Assembly (NCBI GenBank): GCA_014898425.1
Contig: RCSZ01000009.1
Coordinates: 1,054,001-1,118,000 of the forward strand
Reading direction: 5' to 3'
Length of the DNA: 64,000 nucleotides
Origin: Botryotinia globosa
Lineage: Eukaryota; Ascomycota; Leotiomycetes; Helotiales; Sclerotiniaceae
The notes below the pieces were generated by a model. That model saw only the letters and a list, made by a program, of their open reading frames with translations. It had not been told where the DNA came from and made no database searches. A program made the translations under genes and the position numbers. Shown one piece after another: positions 21,828 to 33,324 of this stretch (position 1 is the stretch's first letter; each line of letters opens with the position of its first letter).

Positions 21828-23418
21828 TCATAAAGGCGGCCGATCATAATGTACATCAAACTCCTGTTTGACCCGAATCCCATCTCTCATCTGCCCCCCT
21901 TGACGCTCTTTGTCTTCCTCCGGACTCATCTGCATGTGTCCCACATGCATATTAGCGATGTGCACGCGCTCGGGCGCCCGAAATGGTTGTTTGAACACGG
22001 GAGCTTTGAAGATCCGCTCGTGAGACGAAGAACGGAATTTTGAGAGACCGAGACCGAAACGTCCCTCGGCTTGCTCTGAAAATTGCCGGTCCGGATCGCG
22101 TTCTTGGGGTTCGGGGGAGTGAGAGGGTGCTGAGGAAGATTGAGAGTGTGGGTTCGATTGAGTTGAGGGGGGAGGAGGAGAGACATCTCTCCGCCCGAGA
22201 AATAAACCGGCGTCGGAGCCTAGTCGCTTGAATCGACCCTGCATTCCTCGGAATCCGTCGCCGATGCCGTGGTAGCGTCCTCCGGTACTTCCGTTTCCAT
22301 TTTCGCTACCGCTGCTGGTCTCGCTGGCTTGCTGGAGCTCGATATCGTCGTGCAAGGTTCGGGCGTGCTCTTCGGGGAAATTAAAACCGTCTTTTTGGTC
22401 TTGCGGCATGTTTCGCGAGGGGTGGAGGATTATGTTGAAGAGGGGTCGACAGGCGGGGAGACAAGCGGCAATTATATACATGCTCGTTTCAAGAATGGTA
22501 TATAAGGCAAGATCGACGGCTGCGCGGGGAGTATCTGGGAATAAGGATTGATTCGCGAAAGAAACGAAACGAAGGATAGATGTTGCGAGACCGCTTGGGA
22601 AATGTTAGTTGGATTTTCGAGGAGGGGAAAACAGATTTATGTACCTTGATCCGGTGAGTAGGGTAACACCCAACCCGATCTTCACCTTCCTCGTCATGTT
22701 GAGTCTGAAAATAAAGGGTAATGGTAACAGTAACATAACGATATCGGTTATAATGTTCGGTAAACTAGCATATAAAAATAGCTTTTCGATATCAAAATGA
22801 CATTTTCCTCCCACAATCGTTTTGTCCCAGAAATAATCAACGGGCGTGCACTGGAAGAGCATCATCATGAATAAAATAGTGGATGATATGACGAGGATGT
22901 AGATCACAACGTAGGTTATCATGCGGTAGAATGGAACCGTGAAGATACGGAGATACATGGCGAGGATGGAGAGTTTGGGAAAGGTGACAGCGATGGCGTA
23001 GTTGGCGGGGAAGAACATTAAGAGTTTGTAGAGGGCGAGGAGTTTGGAGGGAGCGCTCAGCTCAATAGCTTCAATATGGCGGCCTACTCCGCAGTAATTT
23101 ATTCCCACTATACAATGTGGTTGTTAGACATAAATGCTCTGAAATGTGAAGAAGATCTTTGAGACATAAAATTATACACGTACCGAGACCCTGAGCAGCA
23201 AGCAACACGGAAAATATCAAGGCTGGCACCATAAGAAAATCATCCCAACCCCGCGGTGTATTGTGAAGCCACCTGGAAAAAAATCTCGCAAAGACGAAGA
23301 ATATATTCAATATGATACAAGCGATACAAGTAACGACGAGTTTGTGTCCGTTATAATTTTCCAGGTATCCGGGTGGAAATTGTGCTGCAGCGGCTTGTGC
23401 GTCCATCGTGTCTATCAT
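21828..23418 (-). CDS. Seven-helix Pth11/rhodopsin-domain integral membrane protein
   Basis: Three exons: 23418-23184, 23107-22645 and 22593-21828, about 487 aa. Introns of 76 and 51 nt restore AQGL-VGINYCGVGRH and LLTGS-SGLATSILRFV. The pattern of helices with YNGHKLVVTCIACIILNIFFVFARFFSRW, RGWDDFLMVPALI, LLMFFPANYAIAVTFPKLSILAMYLRIF, CTPVDYFWD and ALYTILETSMYIIAACLPACRPLF is the fungal 'rhodopsin domain' signature (same superfamily as Pth11-like receptors, without the CFEM domain). The C-terminal 190 residues are cytoplasmic, Ser/Pro-rich and disordered. Proposed role, by family only: plasma-membrane sensing protein. No ligand can be inferred. Confidence 0.88.
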
Positions 23419-24555
23419 CTATATATTTCCGAATTCTTCTGAGGGATCCCTTATTATGTACATCCGTTTGCTGAATACCCTTTGACTGAAAGGAGCTGAG
23501 GAAATAATCAAAATTGGACGGGTGGAAGCTTCTTATCGTTCATCAGTCGATTCGATCACTACTAGATGTCGCTCTGTCTGTCCAATTTCACCTGCCCACT
23601 GTTGAGAATATTATTCGAAGCATTTCTGAATTAACCAACCACAAGCAAAAAATGTATAGAAAAGGATGCGGTGAGATAGTTCGCAAAAGCGTAAAAAGAG
23701 AGCACCAAAAAAGAGTACCATGAGGAAATATCGAGATAGATATGAATCTTCTCCAACACGTATGTAGACCGCAATTGCCAACCGGAAGGACCGAAAGAAA
23801 ACAAGCAGACCCTCAAAAATACTCTATCTTCGCCCGATCAAATCGAACTGGTCTGATCCTCCAAATTTCAAATGGCACAACAGGTATCTGCATCTCCATA
23901 ATCTTGCGGGTATGCCATTGGTTCGATTAACCCTGGCGCGTCCCCCATGTCGTCCTCGTAGCTCACACACTCAACTTCCCCATTTTCCTTATTACCACTC
24001 TCCACTATCTCATGCTGAACAAGGAAGCTCGAACAAGCGCATAGCGTAAGCTGGAAGCTATGTTGCCAGGCCAAGTGGCTAGTGCCTACGGGTCTATATT
24101 GTAAGCGATCTCACATATGCGCAGCAGGGTCGCAGCCTTGCAGGAATACGGTTGTGGTTGCGTTTGCATGGGCAATGAGGCCAAACAGCGTTTAGATTGG
24201 TTGGTGATTTTGTGCGAATGCCTGGCCGATAATGCAGTTGTGTGGCGATGCTGTTGAAGAAAGTTGGTTTTGAAGATGGTTATGATCTGGGAGCTGAAAA
24301 ATGAATCGAGCAATTGTATTAATGAAATAGGGGGTCCAGTTCAAGATTCCAATGTCAGTGCTAGAAAGTCAAATCTTTGACCACCATCCATGATTTGCCA
24401 AACCCCCTTGACCAAATCGAATCAATGATTGCTTCTTCTTTGCATACGGGACGGAAACTTTGAGTTCAATAAAAAAAAGTAAGCAATGAGTTCCTCACTA
24501 ATCTCACCATCCACCTGTCGATGTCCAAAATGAGATGAGATCCTTTCCCTGGTAC
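23419..24555. other. Intergenic, no gene recognised
   Basis: Promoter region of the seven-helix gene plus about 1 kb without a convincing frame. It precedes the nested transposon at 24558. Confidence 0.55.
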
Positions 24556-24557
24556 TA

Positions 24558-25378
24558 CAGTAAAACCTCTTTATAAGGATCCCCCCTATAAGGATAACCT
24601 CTATTATCCTTATTTTTTTTTAATCTCAAAAATTTTTAGAGCTAAAAAAAAGCTTATATCTTTAAAACCCTTTTATAAGGATATCCTTATAATTTCCAAT
24701 CCCAGGATTATAGAATTAATAAAATTATTAGAATTTGAATTATCCCCTAGACTGTTACTTCATAACGCCGAATGTGGCCTGTATACAGCGACAACCATTA
24801 ATAATAATATTCTATTATAATAGATAAGATTTATTTATATTTAAATATATATATATATATATATATATCGATTTATATTAAATTTAAGATTAAGATTTAT
24901 TAGAAATATATAAAAAACAAAAATAAAAATGATTTTATATAATTTATATTCCTAAAAAGATTCTCAAAGATCTATATACAATATTATATTGTACTTTTTG
25001 AAACAAGAAATATTTTCGAAAAAATAAGTTTTCTCAAGATCCTGATGATTTGATTGGTCAATTAGATCATGTTAAGCGAAGGCGCCATGGAGTGACAGTC
25101 TAGGGGATAATATAATATTATATATAAAGAATTTAATTACATTTCAATCTTAGGATTATATATATCCTTATTAGATTAATAGAATTAATAGAATTAGTTA
25201 TTATATAATAAAAATATTGAAATTGTAATCACATTTATAGAAATATAATTCAATTAGGATTAATCGGAAGTCAATTACTATTATATCAAAATTAATCAAA
25301 TATCTTTATATAAGAATACCTCTATATATCCTTAAAAAAGACCACAAAAACCAGTATCCTTATAGAGAGGTTTTACTG
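24558..25378. mobile_element. Non-autonomous TA-flanked DNA transposon (Tc1/mariner-pogo type)
   Basis: The ends are inverted copies: CAGTAAAACCTCTTTATAAG on the left and its complement (one mismatch in 23 bases) on the right, each followed outside by TA (24556-24557, 25379-25380), the target duplication of Tc1/mariner/pogo elements. The end motif CAGTAAAACCTC resembles that of pogo-like MITEs such as Emigrant. The interior is very AT-rich and has no transposase frame. A second element (24743-25107) sits inside; without it this copy would be about 450 bp. Confidence 0.88.
24743..25107. mobile_element. Nested TA-flanked element with TCCCCTAGACTGT ends
   Basis: 365 bp, bounded by TCCCCTAGACTGT on the left and its inverted copy on the right, with TA on both sides (24741-24742, 25108-25109). 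Inserted in the larger element at 24558. Its right end matches, inverted, the left end of the element at 34649 for about 40 bases (including CGCTTAACA), so both belong to one family. No open frame for a transposase; contains a (TA)n run near 24845. Confidence 0.85.
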
Positions 25379-25380
25379 TA

Positions 25381-25990
25381 ATCAGTGATCACTCTGTAGC
25401 TCTGCTTTACGATTTGCTATGATTCATCTATCTACTCCGTTTGAATACATAATTTACAATCCCAGCATCACACGTGGATGTATGGTTACATGCATGGCTG
25501 ACCGTCATGGAGTCCTAGTCAGATACCTGTATGTAGTTTAGTCGACCCGATTCGATGACCTGTCCGACAGGACCTCGAATCCTTTCACGTCTGTACCTCC
25601 GAGATGGAAGACGGGAAGTCAGGAAATCAGGAAATCAGGAACGAAAGATACAATAGTTCAGAAGCTATGCTTGCTTGGTGGAATGAACGGTCAATTGTAA
25701 GTCCCTATCGTATTCATGTGCTCGGTGTCGATATTATATCTTCTTTTTCCTAATGTCTCTCATGCCAAATTCGTTATCTAGATCTTCAATCAAGGGGGGA
25801 ACAGATCAATGTGGAAATATACGGCCGTATATTCTGAAGTTTTGACTTGACGATTACATCGTCCACCAACCGTTATTTCTCCGTTCCAATTATAGCAATT
25901 CGATGGAATCTAATTCTTCAGTATTCCCACTCCCCTCCCATCGAACCATTAAAGATAATACAATACCCAAAATCGTATCCACTGTAAGAA
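25381..25990. other. Intergenic
   Basis: No gene seen. Short direct repeat AAATCAGG at 25623-25640. Confidence 0.5.
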
Positions 25991-26514
25991 ATGCCAACCT
26001 TTCTCTTTAATTTCCTAGCAACCGCTATGTTGGTAAGGAATATCATATCACTCGCGCAACATTGACGGAGTCACCAGCAGTTGCCCGCTTCTTTCTTATC
26101 CGTCGAATCTCATGGCCTCGGTTCGGGATCTACAACGCTGTTCGCGAATGTTGATATGTAGGCAACCGTTTTGGGTGATCATTCATAGATCAGGATTCGA
26201 CCGTGAAAAGAATCACGATTTTCTAGAAGCTTTTTACGAAATTGCCACATGTTTCGAAGGATGTGATGCGGATATAAGGTTATTCAGCACGTGGAATTCG
26301 ATTCCTGGTGTCTTGTCTTTCGAGGCAAACTTAATCAGAACCTCTCCACAATTATATTGGTGTTAAAATTGGACTTTGGGGATGGAAAGGTAAGAGAAAA
26401 TTCCATCTCACCGGACTTTTTTTTTATAGATACGAAATACGGTTAATGGTCAAGGACAGCAAGGACAACAGCAAGGACAGCAAGGACAACAAGGACAGCA
26501 TTGGAAATCCTGAT
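25991..26514 (+). CDS. Candidate small secreted protein with Gln/Gly-rich tail (exons partly unresolved)
   Basis: Exon 1 (25991-26032, MPTFLFNFLATAML) and exon 2 from 26081 (LPASFLSVESHG) join across a 48-nt GTAAGG...CAG intron to make a typical signal peptide. A later coding stretch runs about 26285-26380 (HVEFDSWCLVF, then LSTIILVLKLDFGDGK), then a GTAAGA...TATAG intron (26381-26430) and a last exon reading IRNTVN followed by GQGQQ units and HWKS, stop at 26514. The join between exon 2 and the middle stretch could not be fixed: splice sites that keep frame were not obvious. A cyanovirin-like (CVNH) fold was considered because such fungal proteins can have GQ-rich linkers, but the match is too weak to claim. 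Could be a decayed gene. Confidence 0.4.
26448..26502 (+). repeat. CAAGGACAG/CAA tandem repeat (coding GQ-rich tail)
   Basis: Imperfect tandem units of GGACAGCAA / GGACAACAG, in frame as Gly-Gln-Gln repeats of the last exon of the candidate secreted protein. Confidence 0.8.
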
Positions 26515-26613
26515 GACCTTTCGGCGTTTGTCTCTATACATACCTCGAGGAACAACCGCACTGATATCAGAAAGCCCAATGATCAATCCTTATATTCCTA
26601 AACGATATCTAGA

Positions 26614-27155
26614 TCACAGAAAAGTCCTGGTGCTAATCTGATCGGAGACGAGTAATTGAGTACTGTACCGTAAAGTTCCTGATTCAATGCTGTAACAATG
26701 GACAACCCCCTCCTTGAACAATATGTATATTTGGAACCACGAGGATGCCATCAACTCTTCAAACATCGCAATCATCAACTTCCCGTCCCGCATGTAAACC
26801 ATCCAAGCCATTTCACTGATCATCAATAGTCCATTCCCATCCGAAGCGCGCAACCCAAAGACAGACCCACCATACGGCACGCATTGTCCAGACTCCACCC
26901 GCAATCCACCCCCCACATTATCCATAAGAGTTTTCTGCAGGTGATGTGAATCAATGTGAATCATTTTTGGGCTTGCCTGCAATTCTTTCCCTTGCCTTCC
27001 ACCTCAATCTCCATCTCCAGTTCCGCACATTTGTTCCGTCCACGCACATCCAAGATTCTCGTGTCGCCGCAGCCCCACGTCCCAGTCCCACTCATAATCT
27101 TGCATATCTCAACCGCAGCCATCATCACAACCCAAAGCTCGAGCCTCAATATCAT
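26614..27155 (-). CDS. Candidate small secreted protein, Cys-containing, unknown
   Basis: Two exons, 27155-27003 and 26934-26614, joined in phase 0 by a 68-nt GT-AG intron; about 157 aa. The first ATG at 27155 opens a signal-peptide-like start (MILRLELWVVMMAAVEI). The mature part has Cys residues in EICKI, TWGCGD, NKCAEL, GQCVPY and VVHCYS, and a Gly-rich, strand-like middle (NVGGGLRVESG, GGSVFGLRASDGNGL). No family recognised. Length, leader and few Cys would fit a secreted effector-like protein, but that is inference; the reading frames could also be chance. It reads convergently with the Gln/Gly-tailed candidate at 25991. Confidence 0.45.
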
Positions 27156-28156
27156 GGATCCCAAGTCAAATATATACAAGCGCTAACATTCCATTTCCTC
27201 ACCCCTCGTTCCTTTCGTGACCTGATCAATGTTAAGCGCCCACCTATGTGCTTTCGTATATATAACTATTGATTTGGGAGCGAGAATAAAATTACGTGAA
27301 AGAGGATGAAAAGACTGCCTGGGGCTTAGTATATCGATGGTGCAGGTAACAGTAACAGTAACAGCGCAAAGTAATTGTGATGGCAATGATCGAATTCCAA
27401 ATGGTTCTGAACACGGCGCTACTCGTGAAATCGTATCGTTGCATATATTGTTTGACTTTCGAGTACAAATCAATTGCTTGGAAAGGGGGATATATAGGAG
27501 TGTGATCTCGAACCGAAAAGGATAGGCGAGGGGTTGAAATGAATGGTGGCGAATTATCAAAGCGGGCAGCTAGGTATTTATTACTGGTAAGTGGAAGACT
27601 AGTGCTAAATCCCAACATTAAGCTCTATGTTCAAAATTAGCAAGATACATTTACGTAATGAACAAACAAAGTAGAACTGCAGATTTCATAGTATCGACTC
27701 TCGATTTCCAAATGGCTACTCGACACTAACACGGATATTTCGACTAAGTTTATCAGATTTCACGCGAGTCAAGAAAGCAGAAAATACAACAGGACAAAAA
27801 TGCATACGGCAGAACACTAGAATAAAATTGGTATTCGATATTCACCTCTGCTTTGGGAAGCAGGTGAAGATAAGCCAGCGTAAAACGCCCATGAGTATTG
27901 ATTGATTGCTCCTCCCCAATCAAGGGAGACCGGACCAACCCAACCGGCATTAAAAAAATGAAGAACTGCAAGCGATATCATGAACAGCGCCATATCTGGC
28001 CTTTTGTTTGATCGATGCCCGTCCATGCAAGTCTTACATCACCATGAAAAGAAACATACCACTGACACACAAATAAGCTCCAAGATGCGGAATTTGTGAT
28101 GCTCAAATTATGAGAATTGAATAGCGAAAAGAAGCTAGGTGGATTAATTATAACCT
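27156..28156. other. Intergenic and probable NST1 3' UTR
   Basis: No gene seen. A short run of ACAGTA trinucleotide-type repeats lies at 27345-27365. Confidence 0.5.
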
Positions 28157-31100
28157 TTAAAATCCACCAATTGGAGCTCGGCCGGGACGTCCTAGATTTC
28201 TAGATGCGCCTCCACTGATAGGGCTCCCAATCTCGCCTGGCGCACCAGCAGAACGGAAGTCATGAGGTATCGAGTCACTGACATAGTGAATTTGTGACTT
28301 GCCGTCAGAAGAACGGATTTCAAATGTGCCACCGCCATTCATTTGATTTCCTTCAGTGTCACAAATATCCAGTAATTCCCGTTCAGAAACCGGCTCCTCT
28401 CTAGCTGGATTCAGAAGAGCGACCTCATTCTTGATAGCATCAATATCTAACCATCCGTCTGGTGTAGAGTTTTGAAGAGTCTGACAAGCCATACAAATCA
28501 TTAATCTCACGGCTACGGAACGCGGTTGAGATGGGCGGAAGTAAGGTGGCATCGCAAAAGAACCATTCATATTGAGATTTGTATTCCATCCACCTCCAAA
28601 ACCGTTAGATCCAGGTAGGGAAGAAGATCCAAATGGGGTTGGAGGTGCACCCCATGTGCCAATAGAGCTCATCATACTTGCTGGATCCGAGCGGTCCATA
28701 CCAAATGGAGGTGGTAAAAAGTTCTGTCTGCTGGGATTACCAGGAGCTGCACTCGAGCGTCGTGCGGCAACTCCATTACTGATGGGCTCATCACTATCAT
28801 CTAGTAAAGCGCTACTACCAAGATGTTTGCTCGTTTCATCAGATTCACCAGCATTAGATTTATCACTGTGGCGAGTGCCGTGAACAATACTAGATGGTCG
28901 TCCAATTGGCGTTGGTCTCGCGATAGGCTGAGCTTGTGTTGTCGATGATAATCCATCAAATGAGCCGGACTGATTCCGGGAATGAGTCTGCGAAGGGGGT
29001 GTTTCCTTTGGGGCACCAAAAAGCTGGCCGATACTACCCATACCGTTCGGAGAAGGTTGTGGAAACCCTGGCGGTCCATGCATAGGGAATCCTCTGCCTT
29101 GTGGCATGTGATGCATATTGAATCCGGGCTGGAATGGGGGGATGCCGCCATTAGGAATCGGCAAAGGACGAAAGTGATTACCCATTCCCTGCTGAAGTCC
29201 GAACATTGGATCATGATGTGGTCGACCGAAACCTGGAGGTACCATTGGCATCCCTGGTTGAAATCCTCCTGGCATGGGTTGCATACCAGTGAATGGACTC
29301 TGAGGGATACCTGGAGGACCTTTCAGCGTAGAGTGTATTGGAGAAGTGGCCTGTGGGTGTTGTAAGAGAGGATGCTGTATCGGCGTTTTCCCAGGCGGAC
29401 CTATTGGGCCTGGACTATTTGGTAGAGGGGTTACAGAATTGGGTGATATACTCTGGTATTTACTAGAAGGAGTTCTGGGTATTGAGTAATTTTCTTGCTG
29501 AGAGTTTGTCCGAAGCTTGATAGGAGTCGGTGCTTTCGGTACAGCGGGAATAGCGACCGGAATGTGAGGTGAAGCTAAGGCGTGACTCAAGTTAGGTGTG
29601 GGCACTTGGTTTGTGCGTCTCGAGGCATGCGCAGCAGATTGGGCAACTTGAACAGCAGCTTGCTGAGCAGTAAGCTCTTCACGTTTCTGTAGCTCTCTAG
29701 CTTCTTTGTCGGCCTTGACTTTCGCTTCCTTTTCTCGCTTTTCTCGCTCGTGCTTCTCCTTTCGTTCCTTAGCCTCCTTTTCCTTGATTTCCTTCGCTTC
29801 TAGTGCTTGGCGCCTTAGCTCCTCTTTCTCCTTTCTTTCTCGCTCTTTGGCCTCGCGCTGCTTTCGTTCTTGTTCAGCCTGTCGTTCTCGTTGTTCTTGG
29901 AGCCGGCGTTGCTTTTCGGCTTCTTTACGCACGCGCTCTTCTTCATCGGCCTTTTTTTGAGCCTCTTTCTTCTTTCGATTCTCCTCTCGTTTTAGTCTCT
30001 GGGCCTCTGCTTTCTTCTCCTCAATTTCTCTAAGGGAAGCTTCTTCGGCCGCTCTTTCAGCATCTTTTCGAGCCTTTTCTTCGGCCATGGCGCGCTTCTT
30101 CTCAAGCAACTTCTCCTTTTTCTTCTGTGCATCTTTAGCCCTTTTGGCTTTCTTTTGTGAGTCCGCTCGACTTTCTTCCTCGAGTTCCTCGAGAAGCTTC
30201 TGCTGCCGCTCTTTCGCAACTTTTTCTTTGTAAGCTGTCAGAACTCTCTGCTCAAACATCCGAGCAGCGAATATCTGGAACATTCGTCTTCCTTCTTCCA
30301 TTCGCTGTTCTTCGGTCATGCTATCCTGTTCCATGTTAGTACGTACAGGATGGTGAATAATGATACCCTCCACGTACCATTTCCTCTTCATCGTAATCCT
30401 CTTCCTGGCTGTCATACTCGTCTTCATCATCCTCTTCGTCGTCATACTCATCTTCTTCTGGCGGGGGTGGGTGATTATGGACATGTCCGTGAGAATGGGG
30501 ATGCATGGAACCATTTGAAGGATGTCCGTAATTCGCATTAGCATACTGTTCTTTCGCATCTTCCTCTCGAGCCATGCGACGCTCGGCTAGTTGCTCCATC
30601 ATTTCAATGAACTTTTTCCCATCATTTTTGAGTAGATCATCTGCTACGGTAAGAATTCCTCCTTGTACAGTAAGACTATTACCAAAATTGAAAAAATCCG
30701 TGGCGTGACTTCTTGGGATTTCTTCCGGTTCTTCTTCGCTGAAATCATCTTCGTCTCCATCGTCTTCACTGTATTCCTCATCTCCCTCTTCATCCTCATC
30801 ATCGCCAAGTTGCTCTACTATCCTGCCCCTTGAAGGTTGCTGCCCATTAAAAACAGGAGGTAGACGATTGGGAGGCTGTAAGCCGCTCATAGCGCCAAAT
30901 CGACGTGGGGGTGGCATCATCGGTGGAGGACCATCACCTCCTTGATGGTTTGCATATTGCTCGAGCTCTTCATAGTATGCATCATAAAGTACCTCCAATT
31001 CCTCTTCGATAGCAGTGCGTTTGCGACCGCATACCGTGCAACTACAAGAATGTTTTTGTTGCTCTTTCATTTTCTTGAGCACGGCATCCTTTTCCACCTT

Positions 31101-31871
31101 GACTAACGATTTGCGCTCATCTTCTCCAAGAGATAGCCAGAATTCCTTTATCCGCTCGCGTTCTTCTTGTGACGAGGTATTCCAGATTTTCTCCTTCGAA
31201 ATACCCGGCCCTCTTTGCATACTCGGAGGAGACTGTAAAGGAAGAGGTAGCGATACGTGATTATGCGATGAACCGTTCGGGCCGTGGTTTGCGTGATTTG
31301 AATGGTCCGACTGCGAAGATTTCGACTTCTTTTTCTTCTTCTGTTTCTTACTTGAAGAGTTCGTTGCAGGGATCGCATAGCCGTTTGTCGAGGAGCCATC
31401 GTGACCATATGAACCGGAGTACGCATCACCCTCTTCGTCAGTATAATACGCATTATCGTCCGCAGGATCGAATGGTTCGTCATCATCATATTGTTCGTCT
31501 AGCCCTGTTTCACGAAAGCGCGCTTCCAGTTCCTGCATTTGTCTCTTCACGTCCCCAGAAGTTGGTCCACCACTCATTTGGGAGCCTTGTGCTTGTTCCG
31601 CGGCAGCTCTAGCAGCCTGTTTCGCCCTTCTTTTCTGCTTCTTGCGATTTACTGTAGGTGCGCCATTGTTTGTGGGAGGAGTGGGCAATTGACCATTTGA
31701 TTTCGTTGTAGTTTGTGCCATGGTGGGAGATGTCTCAGATGAATGGCTCGTACTAGATTTCTTCGGTGTAGTCACGATCTTTCCAGCATCCTTTATCAAC
31801 GGGGTCGCAATGTTTCTGGGAGTCTGCAAGTATGAGGACTGGCTTGTATTCTTTCGTTGGTTTGCGGGCAT
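28157..31871 (-). CDS. nst1: Stress response protein Nst1
   Basis: Two exons, 31871-30378 and 30325-28157, about 1220 aa; the 52-nt intron has a perfect TACTAAC branch site and joins EEEM to DSMTEEQRM. Order: disordered N-terminus with [39 protein letters not shown], the conserved Nst1 block; a [10 protein letters not shown] cysteine cluster near residue 285; several acidic runs ([20 protein letters not shown]); a helical domain ([24 protein letters not shown]); a highly charged single helix/coiled coil of about 190 residues rich in Glu, Lys, Arg ([14 protein letters not shown]); then a Pro/Gly/Met-rich tail. Family role: Nst1 is a negative regulator of salt tolerance in yeast and a component found with P-bodies and splicing factor Msl1. 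Length is usual for filamentous fungi. Confidence 0.93.
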
Positions 31872-32463
31872 TCCGATGGGGTATAGAGGTGAGAGGGGTC
31901 CGGGTAGCGACGACCGTGGCTAGTGATTATTTAGATATGGCTCAACCAACGAAATTCAACGACGGGGCCGTATTTGTTGAATTATTTTGAAATATCACTT
32001 GCAGACTTACTCACAAGGTGTAGGATTAGTTCTCGCGATTGCCCCACCACAGGTGATTGTTTGCTTTCGGGATGAACAATTATGATTTGTGTGGGGGGGA
32101 GGGATGAGGGCTGGTTTATTCAGAGAGTGCGCGTGGAATTAATTTTGGGCGTATAAGAAGTTATTGGCTATGGAGATTTTGGACAAGTCGTTATTATTGA
32201 GAGGGCACCGTGAAATCCAGAAGGAGGTTTGGAAGGGCTTGAAGTTTAAATTGTGGTACGGGTACCTTTGCAGGTCATCGAATCTCAAGTAAGGTTGCTG
32301 AGTCATCACACCTCAGGCATGTCATGTTATGGATTCAAGGGATCTCTTCGAGCTCTTCCAAATCTGTACATAGGTACTACTTTCAAATCACCACGATCAC
32401 ATGGTGAATATGATTGCATCACTGCTCAAGTTAACATTAACAAGAAAGCCATTTAAGATCAAA
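31872..32463. promoter_or_regulatory. Divergent promoter region NST1 / DNA glycosylase
   Basis: About 590 bases between divergent start codons. No gene seen. An in-frame open stretch from 32401 could extend the glycosylase by 21 residues. Confidence 0.45.
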
Positions 32464-33324
32464 ATGCCTAAAGCTAAGAGATCACTGTCGACTACAGGAA
32501 AGGAGGTGAAGCGGGCAAAGAGAGTAAAAGACGAAGAATTGGCAAAGCATGCAATCAAATTAGGAAACCAGAAATTCAAAGCATACTCTTCCTTTGTAGA
32601 GGAATCTCCCTTCCCCGGGTTCAAACATCCAACGCCAAGAGAGTGTGAAGTCGCAAATGAAGTACTACAGGAAATGCACGGAGAAGAAGTGACTAAAGAA
32701 TTCGAAGATGAAAATACCCCAGAGACAATTCCACACGTATTGGATGCAATGATGGTTGCAATATTAAGTCAAGCAACAAGTTGGAATAACGCCAAAAGAA
32801 TAATGAATTCAATGAAAAAAGTATATGGCTCGATATTCGCTTACGAGAAGATCATGGAAGGCGGGAAGGATAAATTACAGGAGACCATTCGATGCGGTGG
32901 ACTGCATATCAGAAAATCAAAGATCATTATGACGATTCTGAAACAGGCAAAGGAGCGTCACGGCAAATGGGATCTCGATCATATGTTCGAACTGACTGAC
33001 GAGGAAGCGATGAAGGAATTGCTGGCTTTCTCGTATGTTGGTCCTAAATCCGCTTCGGTCGTCATGGGTTGGTGTCTTAAACGCAATCCCTTCATCGTCG
33101 ACACCCACGTCTATCGCATCGCCGGACTATGGGGTTGGCGTCCTTCGACTGCGACCCGCGAGAAGACGCAATCTCATCTCGAACTGATGATTCCCGCTAG
33201 ATATAGATTCAGTCTTCACTTTCTTTTGATTCAGCATGGCCGATCGTGTCCTGCCTGCATTGGAGGAAGCAAAGGTGGACAGGAATGTACCGCTGCTGCC
33301 AAGATGAAGGCACTTCTAAAATGA
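32464..33324 (+). CDS. HhH-GPD DNA glycosylase, endonuclease III-like
   Basis: Single exon, 286 aa from ATG 32464. The helix-hairpin-helix and active site run LLAFSYVGPKSASVVMGWC...FIVDTHVYRI: K195 and D213 are 18 residues apart, exactly the spacing of the catalytic Lys and Asp in endonuclease III. The N-terminal helical part (LDAMMVAILSQATSWNNAKR) matches the ILSxQT strand-helix block. The C-terminus keeps only three Cys (SCPACIGGSKGGQEC), so the usual four-Cys [4Fe-4S] loop is incomplete. The basic start (KRSLSTTGKEVKRAKRVK) suggests nuclear entry; an ATG at 32401 would add a hydrophobic/basic leader (MVNMIASLLKLTLTRK) that could target mitochondria. Role by family: base excision repair of damaged bases; substrate not predictable. 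Confidence 0.88.
   Translation: MPKAKRSLSTTGKEVKRAKRVKDEELAKHAIKLGNQKFKAYSSFVEESPFPGFKHPTPRECEVANEVLQEMHGEEVTKEFEDENTPETIPHVLDAMMVAILSQATSWNNAKRIMNSMKKVYGSIFAYEKIMEGGKDKLQETIRCGGLHIRKSKIIMTILKQAKERHGKWDLDHMFELTDEEAMKELLAFSYVGPKSASVVMGWCLKRNPFIVDTHVYRIAGLWGWRPSTATREKTQSHLELMIPARYRFSLHFLLIQHGRSCPACIGGSKGGQECTAAAKMKALLK

Noticed and set aside
26285..26514. Cyanovirin-N (CVNH) domain in the Gln/Gly-tailed candidate
   Set aside because: Only vague similarity in Cys/Gly placement; not enough conserved positions to name the fold.
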